In this document: one piece after another, positions 1-8,672 of the stretch
Layout: every line of letters starts with the position of its first letter
Position numbering within the stretch: the stretch's first letter is position 1
Assembly: GCA_016711295.1 (NCBI GenBank)
Contig: JADJTE010000002.1
Coordinates: 558,001 to 622,000, forward strand
DNA: 64,000 bases
From: Sphingobacteriales bacterium
GTDB lineage: Bacteria; Bacteroidota; Bacteroidia; Chitinophagales; UBA2359
Direction of reading: 5' to 3'
Position numbers and translations under genes: made by a program
Notes under the pieces: model-generated
Database searches by the model: none
What the model saw: only the letters and a program-made list of their open reading frames with translations
Told to the model about the DNA's origin: nothing

Positions 1-471
1 ACTTTTAAACTTAAAGAGGGCGAACTGACCTTGAACAACGGACAACTTGCAGGCGGAAAAGTAGTGATTGACATGAACAGCATACAGGTATTGGACGGCG
101 ACGCTACAATGCAAGGCAAATTAGGCGGACACCTGAAAAGCGGCGACTTCTTTGAAACAGACAAACACCCCGAAAGTACTTTTGAAATCACAGGCGTACA
201 GGCTTATACCGCGCCCGCCGATGCTACTCAAAAGGCTCTGTTAGAAGGTGCTACGCACACACTTACCGGCAATCTGACGATGAAGGGCGTAACGAAAAGC
301 GTGACTTTCCCTGCCATTGTGAAAGCTACTCCCGAAACATTATTGGCACAAGCTAACTTTAATATCAACCGCACCGACTGGGGGCTGGTATATGGCAATG
401 ATAAATCGTTAGGCGACAAATTTATTCGCCCCGAAGTAAATATTGCGCTCAATATTGCGGCTAAAAAGTAA
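1..471 (+). CDS. YceI family protein, C-terminal part
   Basis: The reading frame is open from base 1, so the gene begins before the window; 156 residues are visible. YceI proteins are periplasmic or secreted lipocalin-like barrels that bind polyisoprenoid-type lipids. Visible family features are the block HLKSGDFFETDKHPESTF, then LTGNLTMKGVTKSVTFPA, and a final strand with DWGLVYGNDKSLGDKFIRPEV. The signal peptide must lie outside the window. No partner gene can be inferred. Family assignment is firm; ligand and role are unknown. Confidence 0.9.
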   Translation, partial: TFKLKEGELTLNNGQLAGGKVVIDMNSIQVLDGDATMQGKLGGHLKSGDFFETDKHPESTFEITGVQAYTAPADATQKALLEGATHTLTGNLTMKGVTKSVTFPAIVKATPETLLAQANFNINRTDWGLVYGNDKSLGDKFIRPEVNIALNIAAKK

Positions 472-480
472 GGATTGTTG

Positions 481-800
481 GTAACTATTTAGGTGGTTTT
501 GCTGCTCACTTGTCTATTGTTGCTTTGTAGTTCTGTTTCTTCTTTTTTGTCTTGACACAAAAGAAAAAAAAAGTCAAGCCTTGATTTTGCTTTTTAAAAT
601 GCTGCATTACAGGCGTGCCTAAATCCAAGGCGAAGTACTTGCAAGGCTTCGTAGGCGCGTTTTGAGTTGTCGCTGTGGATTTAGGAAACAAGCCACGCCT
701 TTCATTCCGCATTTCTTAACGCGAGCAAAATAAGGGCGGGGAATTAATGCGACCTACAAACATAAATCAGAGCAAAGAAGTACATTGCCTAAATAGTTAC
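481..800. mobile_element. MITE-like element, family A copy 1
   Basis: A 320-base element bounded by perfect 13-base inverted ends, GTAACTATTTAGG on the left and CCTAAATAGTTAC on the right. Its reverse complement aligns along its whole length with the element at 8257-8584, including the internal block TTTCCTAAATCCACAGCGAC. It carries no credible gene. The non-coding content, inverted ends and dispersal suggest a non-autonomous transposon; no transposase is in the window. No clear target duplication is visible at this copy. Confidence 0.75.
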
Positions 801-849
801 GATTATTGTACGGTCGTGGGTTAGATAAAACCGAACCGACTGTTGTATA

Positions 850-897
850 AATAGCTCGATGTAAGCATAACTGCTTATGTCGAGCTATTTTTTTGGG
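850..897 (+). terminator. Rho-independent terminator
   Basis: An inverted repeat of about 18 base pairs (AATAGCTCGA..TAAGCA against TGCTTA..TCGAGCTATT, with a two-base mismatch) closes a 4-base loop and runs into seven T residues. It would stop plus-strand transcription leaving the YceI gene and the element at 481-800. Confidence 0.8.
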
Positions 898-1063
898 GTA
901 GCAACGAAGTTAAAAGAAAAAAGGGAGGAAAATAAAAATAGTGTACTATTGACAAAAGAAAATGGTATAGCATATTATTGCTAATAATTGCTAATAATGG
1001 TATATTGCAGGAGATAATCGGTATTAGGGCGAAGTGCAAATGTAAATAGAAAGTGTATTGGGT

Positions 1064-1753
1064 TTATTTATACTTCTCAGTCTGAAAACCCCAGTCGCGC
1101 CAAGATTGTTTGTAGGTGCTGCCACTATTTAGTTTTATTTGCTGCTTGATTTTGGTTAAATACGCACGCAAAATGGGGTAATCTGTACGAATAGATTCTG
1201 TGAGCGCACTCAATTCGCTGTCGGTCTGTTTGGCTATTTGCCATTGCGCCTGCAAAGTATTTAGTTGCTCCGTCCAATATAATAAGCCATACTTACGACT
1301 ACCCAAAGCAGTATGTATAGTCATGGCATTCACAATATTTTGGAGGGCTAAGATGCGTTTGTCGCGGTCGGAAGGAAGCATTGATTTTTTGTTCTCCGTG
1401 CCAAGACCAAATGAGGTATAGTAACTTTTGGCAGATTCCGTACCGAACTCTTCTTTCAAGTAGGCTTTTAAAAATGTAGTGTTTTTGTCCATTGTACTAC
1501 ACAAAACATTGAGTTCTTTGGTCAAAATTTTGCGCTTGCCTAACAAAGCAGATTTAGTACTTACGGCTTGATGAAAACGAGTACAAATACTTTGCAATTC
1601 TGTAAGAGTAAGAAAAGTAGTAGTAAAAGTACTGAATTTGTTTGCCCATTGTTCGGCAACATAACGACCAACGCTGGCTAAATTTATTTGGCTGGCGGGC
1701 AAACTAATAACTGACCGAGATGTTGTAGAAGAAACATTAGAAGGTGCGGACAT
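1064..1753 (-). CDS. hypothetical protein, 229 aa
   Basis: I do not recognise this protein. It is 229 residues, polar and predominantly helical in character, with a Ser/Thr-rich first 20 residues and no signal peptide or membrane segment. The tail contains the aromatic group SWRDWGF. It is transcribed alone on the minus strand between a terminator and very AT-rich DNA. Base composition and codon use look like the neighbours, and the frame is uninterrupted, so it is probably a real gene, perhaps lineage-specific. Confidence 0.6.
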   Translation of the reverse strand: MSAPSNVSSTTSRSVISLPASQINLASVGRYVAEQWANKFSTFTTTFLTLTELQSICTRFHQAVSTKSALLGKRKILTKELNVLCSTMDKNTTFLKAYLKEEFGTESAKSYYTSFGLGTENKKSMLPSDRDKRILALQNIVNAMTIHTALGSRKYGLLYWTEQLNTLQAQWQIAKQTDSELSALTESIRTDYPILRAYLTKIKQQIKLNSGSTYKQSWRDWGFQTEKYK

Positions 1754-1998
1754 AAATAATAATATGGTTTGAATGGGTAAAAAAAAATAGAGATAAACAG
1801 AAAAAAACTATAATGGATAAACCAAATAGAAGATAGAAAATAAATAAAGCATTATACCACAATATAGACGGCAAAAAGTAACAAGAAAAATATATTGTAT
1901 GCGAATGGCATCGTTTTAGTTATATGGCATTATTCTTTTTAGATTAAAATTATAAAACAGATAGAAAAAGTTAAAATTTTGTTCATTCAAAAAAATGA
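1754..1998. other. AT-rich intergenic stretch
   Basis: Strongly AT-rich non-coding DNA upstream of the minus-strand orphan gene, rich in short A runs. I see no gene and no clear TAnnTTTG promoter box. It ends where the 42-base tandem repeat begins. Confidence 0.6.
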
Positions 1999-2321
1999 TT
2001 TGAGGGCACAAGCAATTTTCTTTTTGGGGTCATAATGACAATTTGAGGGCACAAGCAATTTTCTTTTGGGGTCATGTCGACTGTTTGAGGGCACAAGCAA
2101 TTTTCTTTTGGGGTCATGTCGACAATTTGAGGGCACAAGCAATTTTCTTTTGGGGTCTAATGACTGTTTGAGGGCACAAGCAATTTTCTTTTGAGGTCAT
2201 GTCGACAATTTGAGGGCACAAGCAATTTTCTTTTGGGGTCATGTCGACAATTTGAGGGCACAAGCAATTTTCTTTTGGGGTCATGTCAACTATTTGAGGG
2301 TACAAGCAATTTTCTTTTGGG
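1999..2321. repeat. 42-bp tandem repeat, eight units
   Basis: Eight head-to-tail units starting TTTGAGGGCACAAGCAATTT and ending GGGGTCATGTCGACAA. Units are 1999-2041 (43 bases), 2042-2083, 2084-2125, 2126-2166 (41), 2167-2208, 2209-2250, 2251-2292 and a truncated last unit. The last two bases vary between AA and TG, and most units carry the palindrome GTCGAC. There are no spacers, so it is a minisatellite, not CRISPR. It lies directly downstream of the stop of the minus-strand glycosyltransferase gene. Confidence 0.95.
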
Positions 2322-2345
2322 TATAATTTTGTTTTTGCAACATTA

Positions 2346-3518
2346 TTATTGTTGGCAAATGTATTGTTCATTAGTTATCGATAGCTCTATACACTTGCAG
2401 CAATGTTTTTCTTCTGTTTGCCAATTTAAAGTTTGTCGTGCGATGAGACAATTTTGGCGCAATAGGGCATATTCGTCGGGATTTTGCAGTAGTTTGTTAG
2501 CAGCAGCAGCTATGGTAGTAGCTTGTAGGTCGGGTAATAATACAGCTATATTATATTGCTGATTGATGTGGCGATATTCGGGAAAATCGACGCACAACTG
2601 CGGAACGCCGCTATGTATATAATCAAAAAAGCGATTTGCGAGCGAATAATAGTAGCTCATACCTTGTTGAGTGAAAAACGTAAAACCTAATATGGCGTTT
2701 TGTGTATATTGCCTTAACTGTTCAGGCGATACCCAGCCGAAGAATACGACTCTATCGGATAAGCCCATCTGTTTTACTTTATCTACACATTGGTCATACA
2801 CATCACCCTTTCCGCATACATACAGCATACAATCGGGAATAAGTGGCATAGCTGCTATCATTTCTTCTACTCCGCGCCCTACGTTTACAGCACCTTGATA
2901 TAGAATATAACGAACAGGCGGCGCGGTGGGTAATTCAGGCAAAGGGCGTAGTACTGTGGCATTGCGCACTACGGCAAAATCTATTCCATATTCTTGTCGA
3001 AACAAATCGGCGTAGGTCTGATTAATAGTATAGACATGCCGCAGACGTGGTACGATAATGCGTTCTAATGTTTTCCAAGCCCATCGCACCAAAGGACGGT
3101 TAACTATTTCGGGCAATTCGGCAAAATATTCATGTGCGTCGTAGGTCATTGGTTTGCGTTTGATACGCGATACCAAATAATGGGGCAATATCGTATCGAG
3201 GTCGATAGCGCCGTAAATGTCGTAAGATTGGCGCAAAAGATAGTAGAACAAACGCAGGTTATACTCGATATAAAACAATTTTCCCGTGTTAAACCACAAA
3301 CTCATGCGATATACCGAAAAAGGATAATTACTTAGAGGTTTAGAGTGTGGAAGCTCCCGTCCGATGAGTGTTACATTATAACCGGCTGTTACTAACGACT
3401 CGCTAATGCGTTGCATTCGTTGGTCGGTTGTTATATCATTCACGACGGTAAAAACAATATGGCGCGATTGAACATTAGGTTTAATTTCTTTTTCGGTAGT
3501 AGATAAATTGTTTTTCAT
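2346..3518 (-). CDS. glycosyltransferase family 4-like protein
   Basis: A 390-residue GT-B fold glycosyltransferase, likely cytoplasmic and adding a sugar from a nucleotide donor to a glycan or lipid acceptor. The N-terminal domain starts VVNDITTDQRMQRISESL, typical of Bacteroidota GT4 enzymes. The C-terminal donor domain opens with YILYQGAVNVGRGVEEMI (about residue 205), followed by VVFFGWVSPEQL, and holds the family Glu region near CVDFPEY. No sugar cluster surrounds it, so donor and acceptor cannot be named. The gene stands alone; the tandem repeat follows its stop codon. Confidence 0.85.
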   Translation of the reverse strand: MKNNLSTTEKEIKPNVQSRHIVFTVVNDITTDQRMQRISESLVTAGYNVTLIGRELPHSKPLSNYPFSVYRMSLWFNTGKLFYIEYNLRLFYYLLRQSYDIYGAIDLDTILPHYLVSRIKRKPMTYDAHEYFAELPEIVNRPLVRWAWKTLERIIVPRLRHVYTINQTYADLFRQEYGIDFAVVRNATVLRPLPELPTAPPVRYILYQGAVNVGRGVEEMIAAMPLIPDCMLYVCGKGDVYDQCVDKVKQMGLSDRVVFFGWVSPEQLRQYTQNAILGFTFFTQQGMSYYYSLANRFFDYIHSGVPQLCVDFPEYRHINQQYNIAVLLPDLQATTIAAAANKLLQNPDEYALLRQNCLIARQTLNWQTEEKHCCKCIELSITNEQYICQQ

Positions 3519-3644
3519 AAAACAACTGTTGAGCGATGGAGTTATTATTTTGAAAAATGTAAAGCAACCTTATTATGAAAGTTAATAAAAATAGTTGCTT
3601 GAAAGACAAAAATAAAATGAAGTTAGTTTATTGTCAATCCATTT

Positions 3645-4667
3645 TTACCACTTAATAACTACTTTTCCTATGGTTTTTCTATTTTCGAGGCGGTTATGAG
3701 CTTCGGCTAAGTCGGCTATGGGATATATGCCATCTACTACGGGGCGCAACACACCTTCTTTTGCCAATCGGATAACTTCTTGCAAACAATGGCGCAATAC
3801 TTGCGGGCGTTGGTCAGCAATCCGCAACATATTGACACCTAATAGAGAGCGCGACGACATCATAAATTGTGCAGGGTGATAAATACCAAATGCCAATGCT
3901 TTACCAACAGTTTTAAAGGGATTTCGGCTACGGTCAGACATACTCGCTGCACCATAACAGACCATACGTCCGCCCGCAGCCAATACACCGATACCTTTAC
4001 GCACGGCATCGCCACCCACCGCGTCAAATATAACATCTATCTTGCCATCAGGGGCTATTTTTTTTATAGCATCGGCAAAATGTTGTTGGCTATAATTGAT
4101 AGGTATATCTACACCTAACGTTTTTAAGTGTTCGCATTTAGCATCGCTGCCCGCAGTACCGTATACTATACAGCCTCTTCGTTTTGCCAACTGTACCAAA
4201 GCGGTACCTACACCACCTGCGGCAGATTGTACCAATACATGTTCGCCCGCATGTAGTTGAGTGATGTATTCGGCGGCAAAATAAGCAGTTGTATACTGTG
4301 TGCACAGAGCCGCCGCTATACCTGTATCCATATCATTTATAGGTACTACGGCAGCCATATCAGTAACTACCTGCGAAGCGTATCCTCCGAAGCGCGTAAA
4401 AGCTACTACACGCTGCCCTACGGATATATCTTTGACCGCACTGCCTACACTCTCAACAATACCAACTACTTCGTATCCTATGACAGCAGGAAGCGGCGGG
4501 CAATCTTGATATTGTCCTAAACGCGCCACTACATCGGCAAAATTCAGCCCAAATGCCGTTACATCTATGCGCACTTGGGTAGGTTGATTGATAATAGGGT
4601 CGGGTAGATTTTGCAATTCAAATGCTTGTTCGGGCGCACCTGTGCGTATCAATACGGCAGCTTTCAT
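3645..4667 (-). CDS. zinc-free medium-chain dehydrogenase/reductase, quinone oxidoreductase type
   Basis: About 340 residues starting MKAAVLIRTG; an in-frame extension of 22 residues upstream is AT-rich and not family-like, so I chose the later ATG. The N-terminal GroES-like domain holds GLNFADVVARLGQY, and the Rossmann domain holds the NADPH loop AAGGVGTALVQLA (about residue 147). Catalytic zinc ligands are absent, as in the quinone oxidoreductase/VAT1-like branch. The reaction is probably NADPH-dependent reduction of a quinone or enone. It stands alone on the minus strand, divergent from the hydratase gene. Confidence 0.88.
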   Translation of the reverse strand: MKAAVLIRTGAPEQAFELQNLPDPIINQPTQVRIDVTAFGLNFADVVARLGQYQDCPPLPAVIGYEVVGIVESVGSAVKDISVGQRVVAFTRFGGYASQVVTDMAAVVPINDMDTGIAAALCTQYTTAYFAAEYITQLHAGEHVLVQSAAGGVGTALVQLAKRRGCIVYGTAGSDAKCEHLKTLGVDIPINYSQQHFADAIKKIAPDGKIDVIFDAVGGDAVRKGIGVLAAGGRMVCYGAASMSDRSRNPFKTVGKALAFGIYHPAQFMMSSRSLLGVNMLRIADQRPQVLRHCLQEVIRLAKEGVLRPVVDGIYPIADLAEAHNRLENRKTIGKVVIKW

Positions 4668-4945
4668 AACATTGTAGGATAAAAAAATGAAATAGAGAAA
4701 TAAAAGTAAATGCTTGGTAGATAAATAGAACACATCTAACGACTACAAAAATAGGTGTTTTTTATCTAATTATGTATCTATTTACAAAATAAAAAGTAAT
4801 AAATTATGTTACAGCAAAAAAGTTAGAAAAAAACGTTTGATTTTAGATTATACTGATACAAGATTGAGCTAAAAACTTTAACTTTGAGGGTTTTTTTTCT
4901 GAAACTGCATCTAAGTTATTTGTCTATACCTAATTTTTTTTTGTT

Positions 4946-5713
4946 ATGTTACAATATTCTGTCCAAGACCGCATTGCGCGTATCACATTAAACTATCCCG
5001 AAAAACGAAACGCCCTAAGTCCTGATTTAATTATAACACTCACGGCTGCATTTAGAGAAGCCCAAGCCGATGATAAGGTAAAAGTAATTATATTGAATGC
5101 CAACGGCAATGTATTTAGTGCAGGTGCTGATTTAGCTTATCTCAAATCGCTGCAAAGCAATACTTATGAAGAAAACTTAACCGATTCGCAAAAACTCATG
5201 ACCTTGTTTGAACTTATCTACACCCTTGACAAAATAGTAATAGCACAAATAGAAGGTTCGGCTATTGCAGGCGGTTGCGGTTTGGCAACTATATGTGATA
5301 TTGTTTTTGCTACTCCTGATGCTACATTCGGATACACCGAAGTGAGGATAGGCTTTATTCCTGCAATGGTGATGATATTTTTATTGCGCAAGATAGGCGA
5401 AACTCGTGCGAAAGAGCTATTACTATCGGGCAAGCTCATCGACGCTCCTACTGCTCAAACAATGGGTTTGATTAACTATGTAATAAGCCGCGAGAATATA
5501 GCCAACGAAGTGACTTTATATGCACGTCATTTATGCAATGAAGCATCGGCACAAGCACTTAAAACCACCAAGATGATGATAGGCAAAGTGCAAACAATGG
5601 CACTTAACGATGCGTTGCAATATGCTGCCCAACAAAACGCATTGGCACGCGCTACGGACGATTGCAAATATGGTATCAACGCCTTTTTAAATAAAGAAAA
5701 ATTGGTGTGGTAA
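4946..5713 (+). CDS. enoyl-CoA hydratase/isomerase family protein
   Basis: A 255-residue crotonase. Oxyanion-hole segments are FSAGADLAYL (about residue 56) and EGSAIAGGCGLA (about residue 103); the acidic catalytic region is FGYTEVRIGFIPAM. This last motif resembles methylglutaconyl-CoA hydratases of leucine breakdown, but the crotonase family is functionally broad and no leucine-pathway genes are nearby. The C-terminus (INAFLNKEKLVW) is the usual trimer-interface tail. Full length and intact. Confidence 0.88.
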   Translation: MLQYSVQDRIARITLNYPEKRNALSPDLIITLTAAFREAQADDKVKVIILNANGNVFSAGADLAYLKSLQSNTYEENLTDSQKLMTLFELIYTLDKIVIAQIEGSAIAGGCGLATICDIVFATPDATFGYTEVRIGFIPAMVMIFLLRKIGETRAKELLLSGKLIDAPTAQTMGLINYVISRENIANEVTLYARHLCNEASAQALKTTKMMIGKVQTMALNDALQYAAQQNALARATDDCKYGINAFLNKEKLVW

Positions 5714-6178
5714 ACTTCTAATTATTTTTAATCTGTAATAAAAGCACAACACAATACTATCGTTAATTATGAACAAATAATTTTTTGGTGTGTCTATAAC
5801 AGACCTTATAATTTTAATAATATTGACCTATCGCTAATTTATTCCTATTATTTGTATAGCTTCGATAAAAAAAATAGGTGTACAAGATACACGTTATTAT
5901 ATAAAATGCTACCTTTGTTATAAACAAAAATAAAGTAGGTCATTTTTGTCTTTATCTTATTATTTATTTACCTCAGTATGTTTTATTTATTGCCTAATAT
6001 TAATAGTCATTATTGTTGTTGTTGCTGTTATGTAAATAACACAAAAGGCAAAGTATATTGTATCAAATAAAAATACAATAACAGTAATACTATAAACCAT
6101 ATACTTGTATTATCAAAAAGCCTTTTTGTCTGCCAACAAAAAGGCTTTTTTTATTTACCAATTTCATCATTTAATACC
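5714..6178 (+). other. 465-base non-coding stretch; possible leader or small RNA before cysE
   Basis: No protein gene fits here. A TACCTTTG box at 5910-5917 matches the Bacteroidota -7 consensus, although no good TTG lies about 20 bases upstream. About 200 bases later, at 6115-6152, there is a strong terminator, only 26 bases before the cysE start. The arrangement fits either a small RNA of about 230 nucleotides or a transcribed cysE leader with an attenuator. I recognise no known riboswitch. Confidence 0.4.
6115..6152 (+). terminator. strong intrinsic terminator just upstream of cysE
   Basis: The arm AAAAAGCCTTTTTG pairs perfectly with CAAAAAGGCTTTTT across an 8-base loop, followed by a run of T. 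It lies 26 bases before the cysE ATG, so it either ends an upstream transcript or acts as an attenuator of cysE-cysK. Confidence 0.85.
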
Positions 6179-7008
6179 ATGAAAGATCCTCAATTTACCG
6201 CCAAACTTTATGAATACAACAAAAACAATCCCGCTAATATACCTGACAAACGAAAGGCACAACAATTTATAGATAAGCTAATACATTGGCTATTTCCAGT
6301 ACAACTGCCAGAACATTGGACAAGCCATTACATAGAATATAAATACCTGAAAGTATCGTTTAACGAACTATTAAACCATTTATATGCCCACCTAAATCGA
6401 GATGTTTATTCGATAACCAAAAAATATTGGGCGCAAATACCTATTGTTTACGACCAACTGTTAGATGATGCAAAAGCAATATTCCGTTTCGACCCCGCTG
6501 CATATAGTTTGCAAGAAGTAATAACCGCTTATCCTGGTTTTTATGCCATTGCAGTCTACCGCTTATCGCATCAGCTATATTTGTTAGATATACCAATACT
6601 ACCGCGTATTTTATCTGAATATGCACACAGCCAAACAGGTATCGATATTCATCCGTGCTACCAGGCAATCATTTTTTATAGACCACGCACAGGTTTAGTT
6701 ATCGGGAAACAACGCATATAGGCGACAATGTAAAGATATATCAAGGCGTAACACTCGGCGCACTGAATGTAGAAAAGGGATTAGCTCAAAAAAAACGACA
6801 TCCCACCATAGAAAATAATGTGATATTATATGCAGGCAGCACAATATTGGGCGGACAAACTGTTATAGGTGCAAACTCTATCATAGGGGGCAATGTATGG
6901 CTCACAGAGAGCGTACCACCTCATTCAATAGTCTATCACAAAAGCGAAATACACATACGCAACACCAACAAACAACCCGAAAATACACCTATTAATTGGG
7001 TAATTTAA
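6179..7008 (+). CDS. cysE: serine O-acetyltransferase (frameshifted in this sequence)
   Basis: CysE transfers acetyl from acetyl-CoA to L-serine, the first committed step of cysteine synthesis. The N-terminal helical domain includes AVYRLSHQLY, then SQTGIDIHP begins the left-handed beta-helix. Between about 6660 and 6712 the expected helix turns are scrambled by roughly five small deletions, seven bases in total. The frame then recovers as VKIYQGVTLGAL and continues through ILGGQTVIGANSIIGGNVW to the stop. The intact protein would be about 276 residues. cysK follows 133 bases later. Clustered errors are likelier than decay, but a real pseudogene cannot be excluded. Confidence 0.85.
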
Positions 7009-7141
7009 ATAACTATTACCTAATTTTGATGTTTCTATATCGCATATTGCAATAATAATAACCCGAAAAGTTTGGTAAATTACTATTTCTAAACTAACTA
7101 TATCCGTATTTTACTTTTACTAACAATTTATACCTTTTTGT

Positions 7142-8051
7142 ATGAAGTACAACACTATTTTAGGCACTATTGGAAACACGCCACATATACGCATCAATCG
7201 TTTGTTCGGAAATGATTATGAAGTATGGCTCAAATTAGAACGAGCTAACCCCGGTGCAAGCATCAAAGACCGCATAGCTTTGGCAATGATTGAAGATGCC
7301 GAACAACGAGGACTATTACAACCCGATAGTATAATCATCGAACCTACATCAGGCAACACAGGTATTGGTTTGGCATTAGTAGCAGCCGTCAAAGGATACC
7401 GCCTATTATTAGTTATGCCCGAATCTATGTCGATAGAGCGGCGAAAAGTGATGGCATCTTACGGCGCAACATTTGAGCTTACCCCCCGCGAGAAAGGCAT
7501 GAAAGGAGCAATAGCACGCGCCAACGAACTATTGCAGGAGATACCAAATGCTTGGATACCACAACAGTTCGACAATCCTGCCAACTTAAATACACCGCGA
7601 TACTACTGCCCAAGAGATTTTATCCGACTTTCCTGACGGGATAGACTACCTCATAACGGGAGTAGGCACAGGCGGATATATTTCGGGCTGCGCCGAAGTG
7701 CTGAAAGCCAAATTTCCTGCATTGAAAGTATTAGCCGTTGAGCCAGAGCTATCACCCGTCATCAGCGGAGGACAACCTGGACCGCATCCTATACAGGGAT
7801 TGGGTGCAGGCTTTATTCCAAAAAATTTAAACACAACTCTTTTAGATGGCGTTATCACTGTTTCTAAAGACGATGCCTTTATGTATGCCCAACGCACTGC
7901 TCGCGAAGAAGGTATTTTTATTGGTATATCATCAGGTGCATCATTAGCAGCAGTAGCCAAGAAGCTACCCGAATTGCCCAAAGGCTCACGCATTTTGTCG
8001 TTTTGTTATGATACAGGCGAGCGATACCTATCCATAGAGGGTTTGTTCTAA
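7142..8051 (+). CDS. cysK: cysteine synthase (O-acetylserine sulfhydrylase), frameshifted
   Basis: A PLP enzyme replacing the acetyl group of O-acetylserine with sulfide to give cysteine. Visible are the PLP lysine in NPGASIKDRIA (about residue 42), the substrate loop EPTSGNTGIGLA (about 73), the PLP phosphate site GVGTGGYISG and the late SSGASLAA. Near 7594 two bases seem lost where NTHRDTT is expected, shifting the frame; both halves otherwise match the family, giving about 303 residues. It could be CysK or CysM type; the adjacent serine acetyltransferase favours CysK. Confidence 0.9.
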
Positions 8052-8098
8052 AACAAATCACAATATGATAACAATTTTTGGCTATTTACTGTATTATC

Positions 8099-8218
8099 TA
8101 AACTATTAAGGGTATAGGGTTTTGGGTATGGGGTAATGAGCAATACTTATCTAAGTATGCCTGACATCGCTGCATATTCGATTAAAAATGGCATTTCCCT
8201 ACAAGGCTAAATAGTTAC
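8099..8218. mobile_element. small repeat element, family B copy 1 (degenerate left end)
   Basis: About 120 bases sharing the block GGGTATAGGGTTTTGGGTAT and the core TGCCTGACATCGCTGCATAT with copies at 46179, 52526 and 62898. The right end is GGCTAAATAGTTAC, the terminal repeat shared by families A and B; the left end (TAAACTATTAAGGG) is decayed. It has no coding content. Confidence 0.75.
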
Positions 8219-8256
8219 TACTATCTAAACTATTAAGGCGACAATATTGTTATTTA

Positions 8257-8584
8257 GTAACTATTTAGGTTTGCCCTTTTGTTTGGACTCCTGTTTGTAG
8301 GTCGCATTTATTCTTCGCCCTTATTTTGCTCATGTTGTTCGACTTCGCTCACAAGGCGTGGCTGTTTCCTAAATCCACAGCGACAACTCAAAACACGCCT
8401 ACAAAGCCCCGTAAGAGCTTCGCCTTGGATTTAGGCACGCCTGTAATGGAGTATTTTAGCGAAGGCAAAATTCAGGCTTGACTTTTTTTTTGCTTCTTTT
8501 TTTTGTGTCAAGACAAAAAAAAGAAGAAACAGCACTACAAGGCAACAGTAGGCAAGTGAGAGATGAAACCGCCTAAATAGTTAC
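8257..8584. mobile_element. MITE-like element, family A copy 2
   Basis: A 328-base element with perfect 13-base inverted ends (GTAACTATTTAGG and CCTAAATAGTTAC), in opposite orientation to the copy at 481-800 and similar to it throughout. It contains paired poly-T/poly-A tracts around GTGTCAAGAC that could fold as a hairpin. No gene. Confidence 0.78.
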
Positions 8585-8606
8585 GTTATTTGATAACATA
8601 CACTAA

Positions 8607-8638
8607 CTACTCGCGATATACAAGTATATCGCGAGTAG
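8607..8638. promoter_or_regulatory. perfect 15-bp hairpin upstream of hscA
   Basis: CTACTCGCGATATAC and its exact complement are separated by only two bases. No T run follows, so it is a weak candidate for a terminator. It lies 34 bases before the hscA start and may be an operator, a cruciform or an mRNA leader structure. Confidence 0.55.
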
Positions 8639-8672
8639 CTTCAATTTATTGTAACTCTAACACCAAACAATT

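Noticed and set aside
506..712. 68-residue open frame inside the family-A element
   Set aside because: It follows the repeat sequence, is full of Lys/Phe runs from homopolymers and is not kept intact in the other copies.
1999..2321. CRISPR-like regular repeats
   Set aside because: The 42-base units are contiguous with no spacers, and no cas genes are nearby; it is a tandem repeat.
2114..2371. Short open frame through the tandem repeat (minus strand)
   Set aside because: It is only open because the unit length is a multiple of three; it breaks at the 41-base unit and has no family features.
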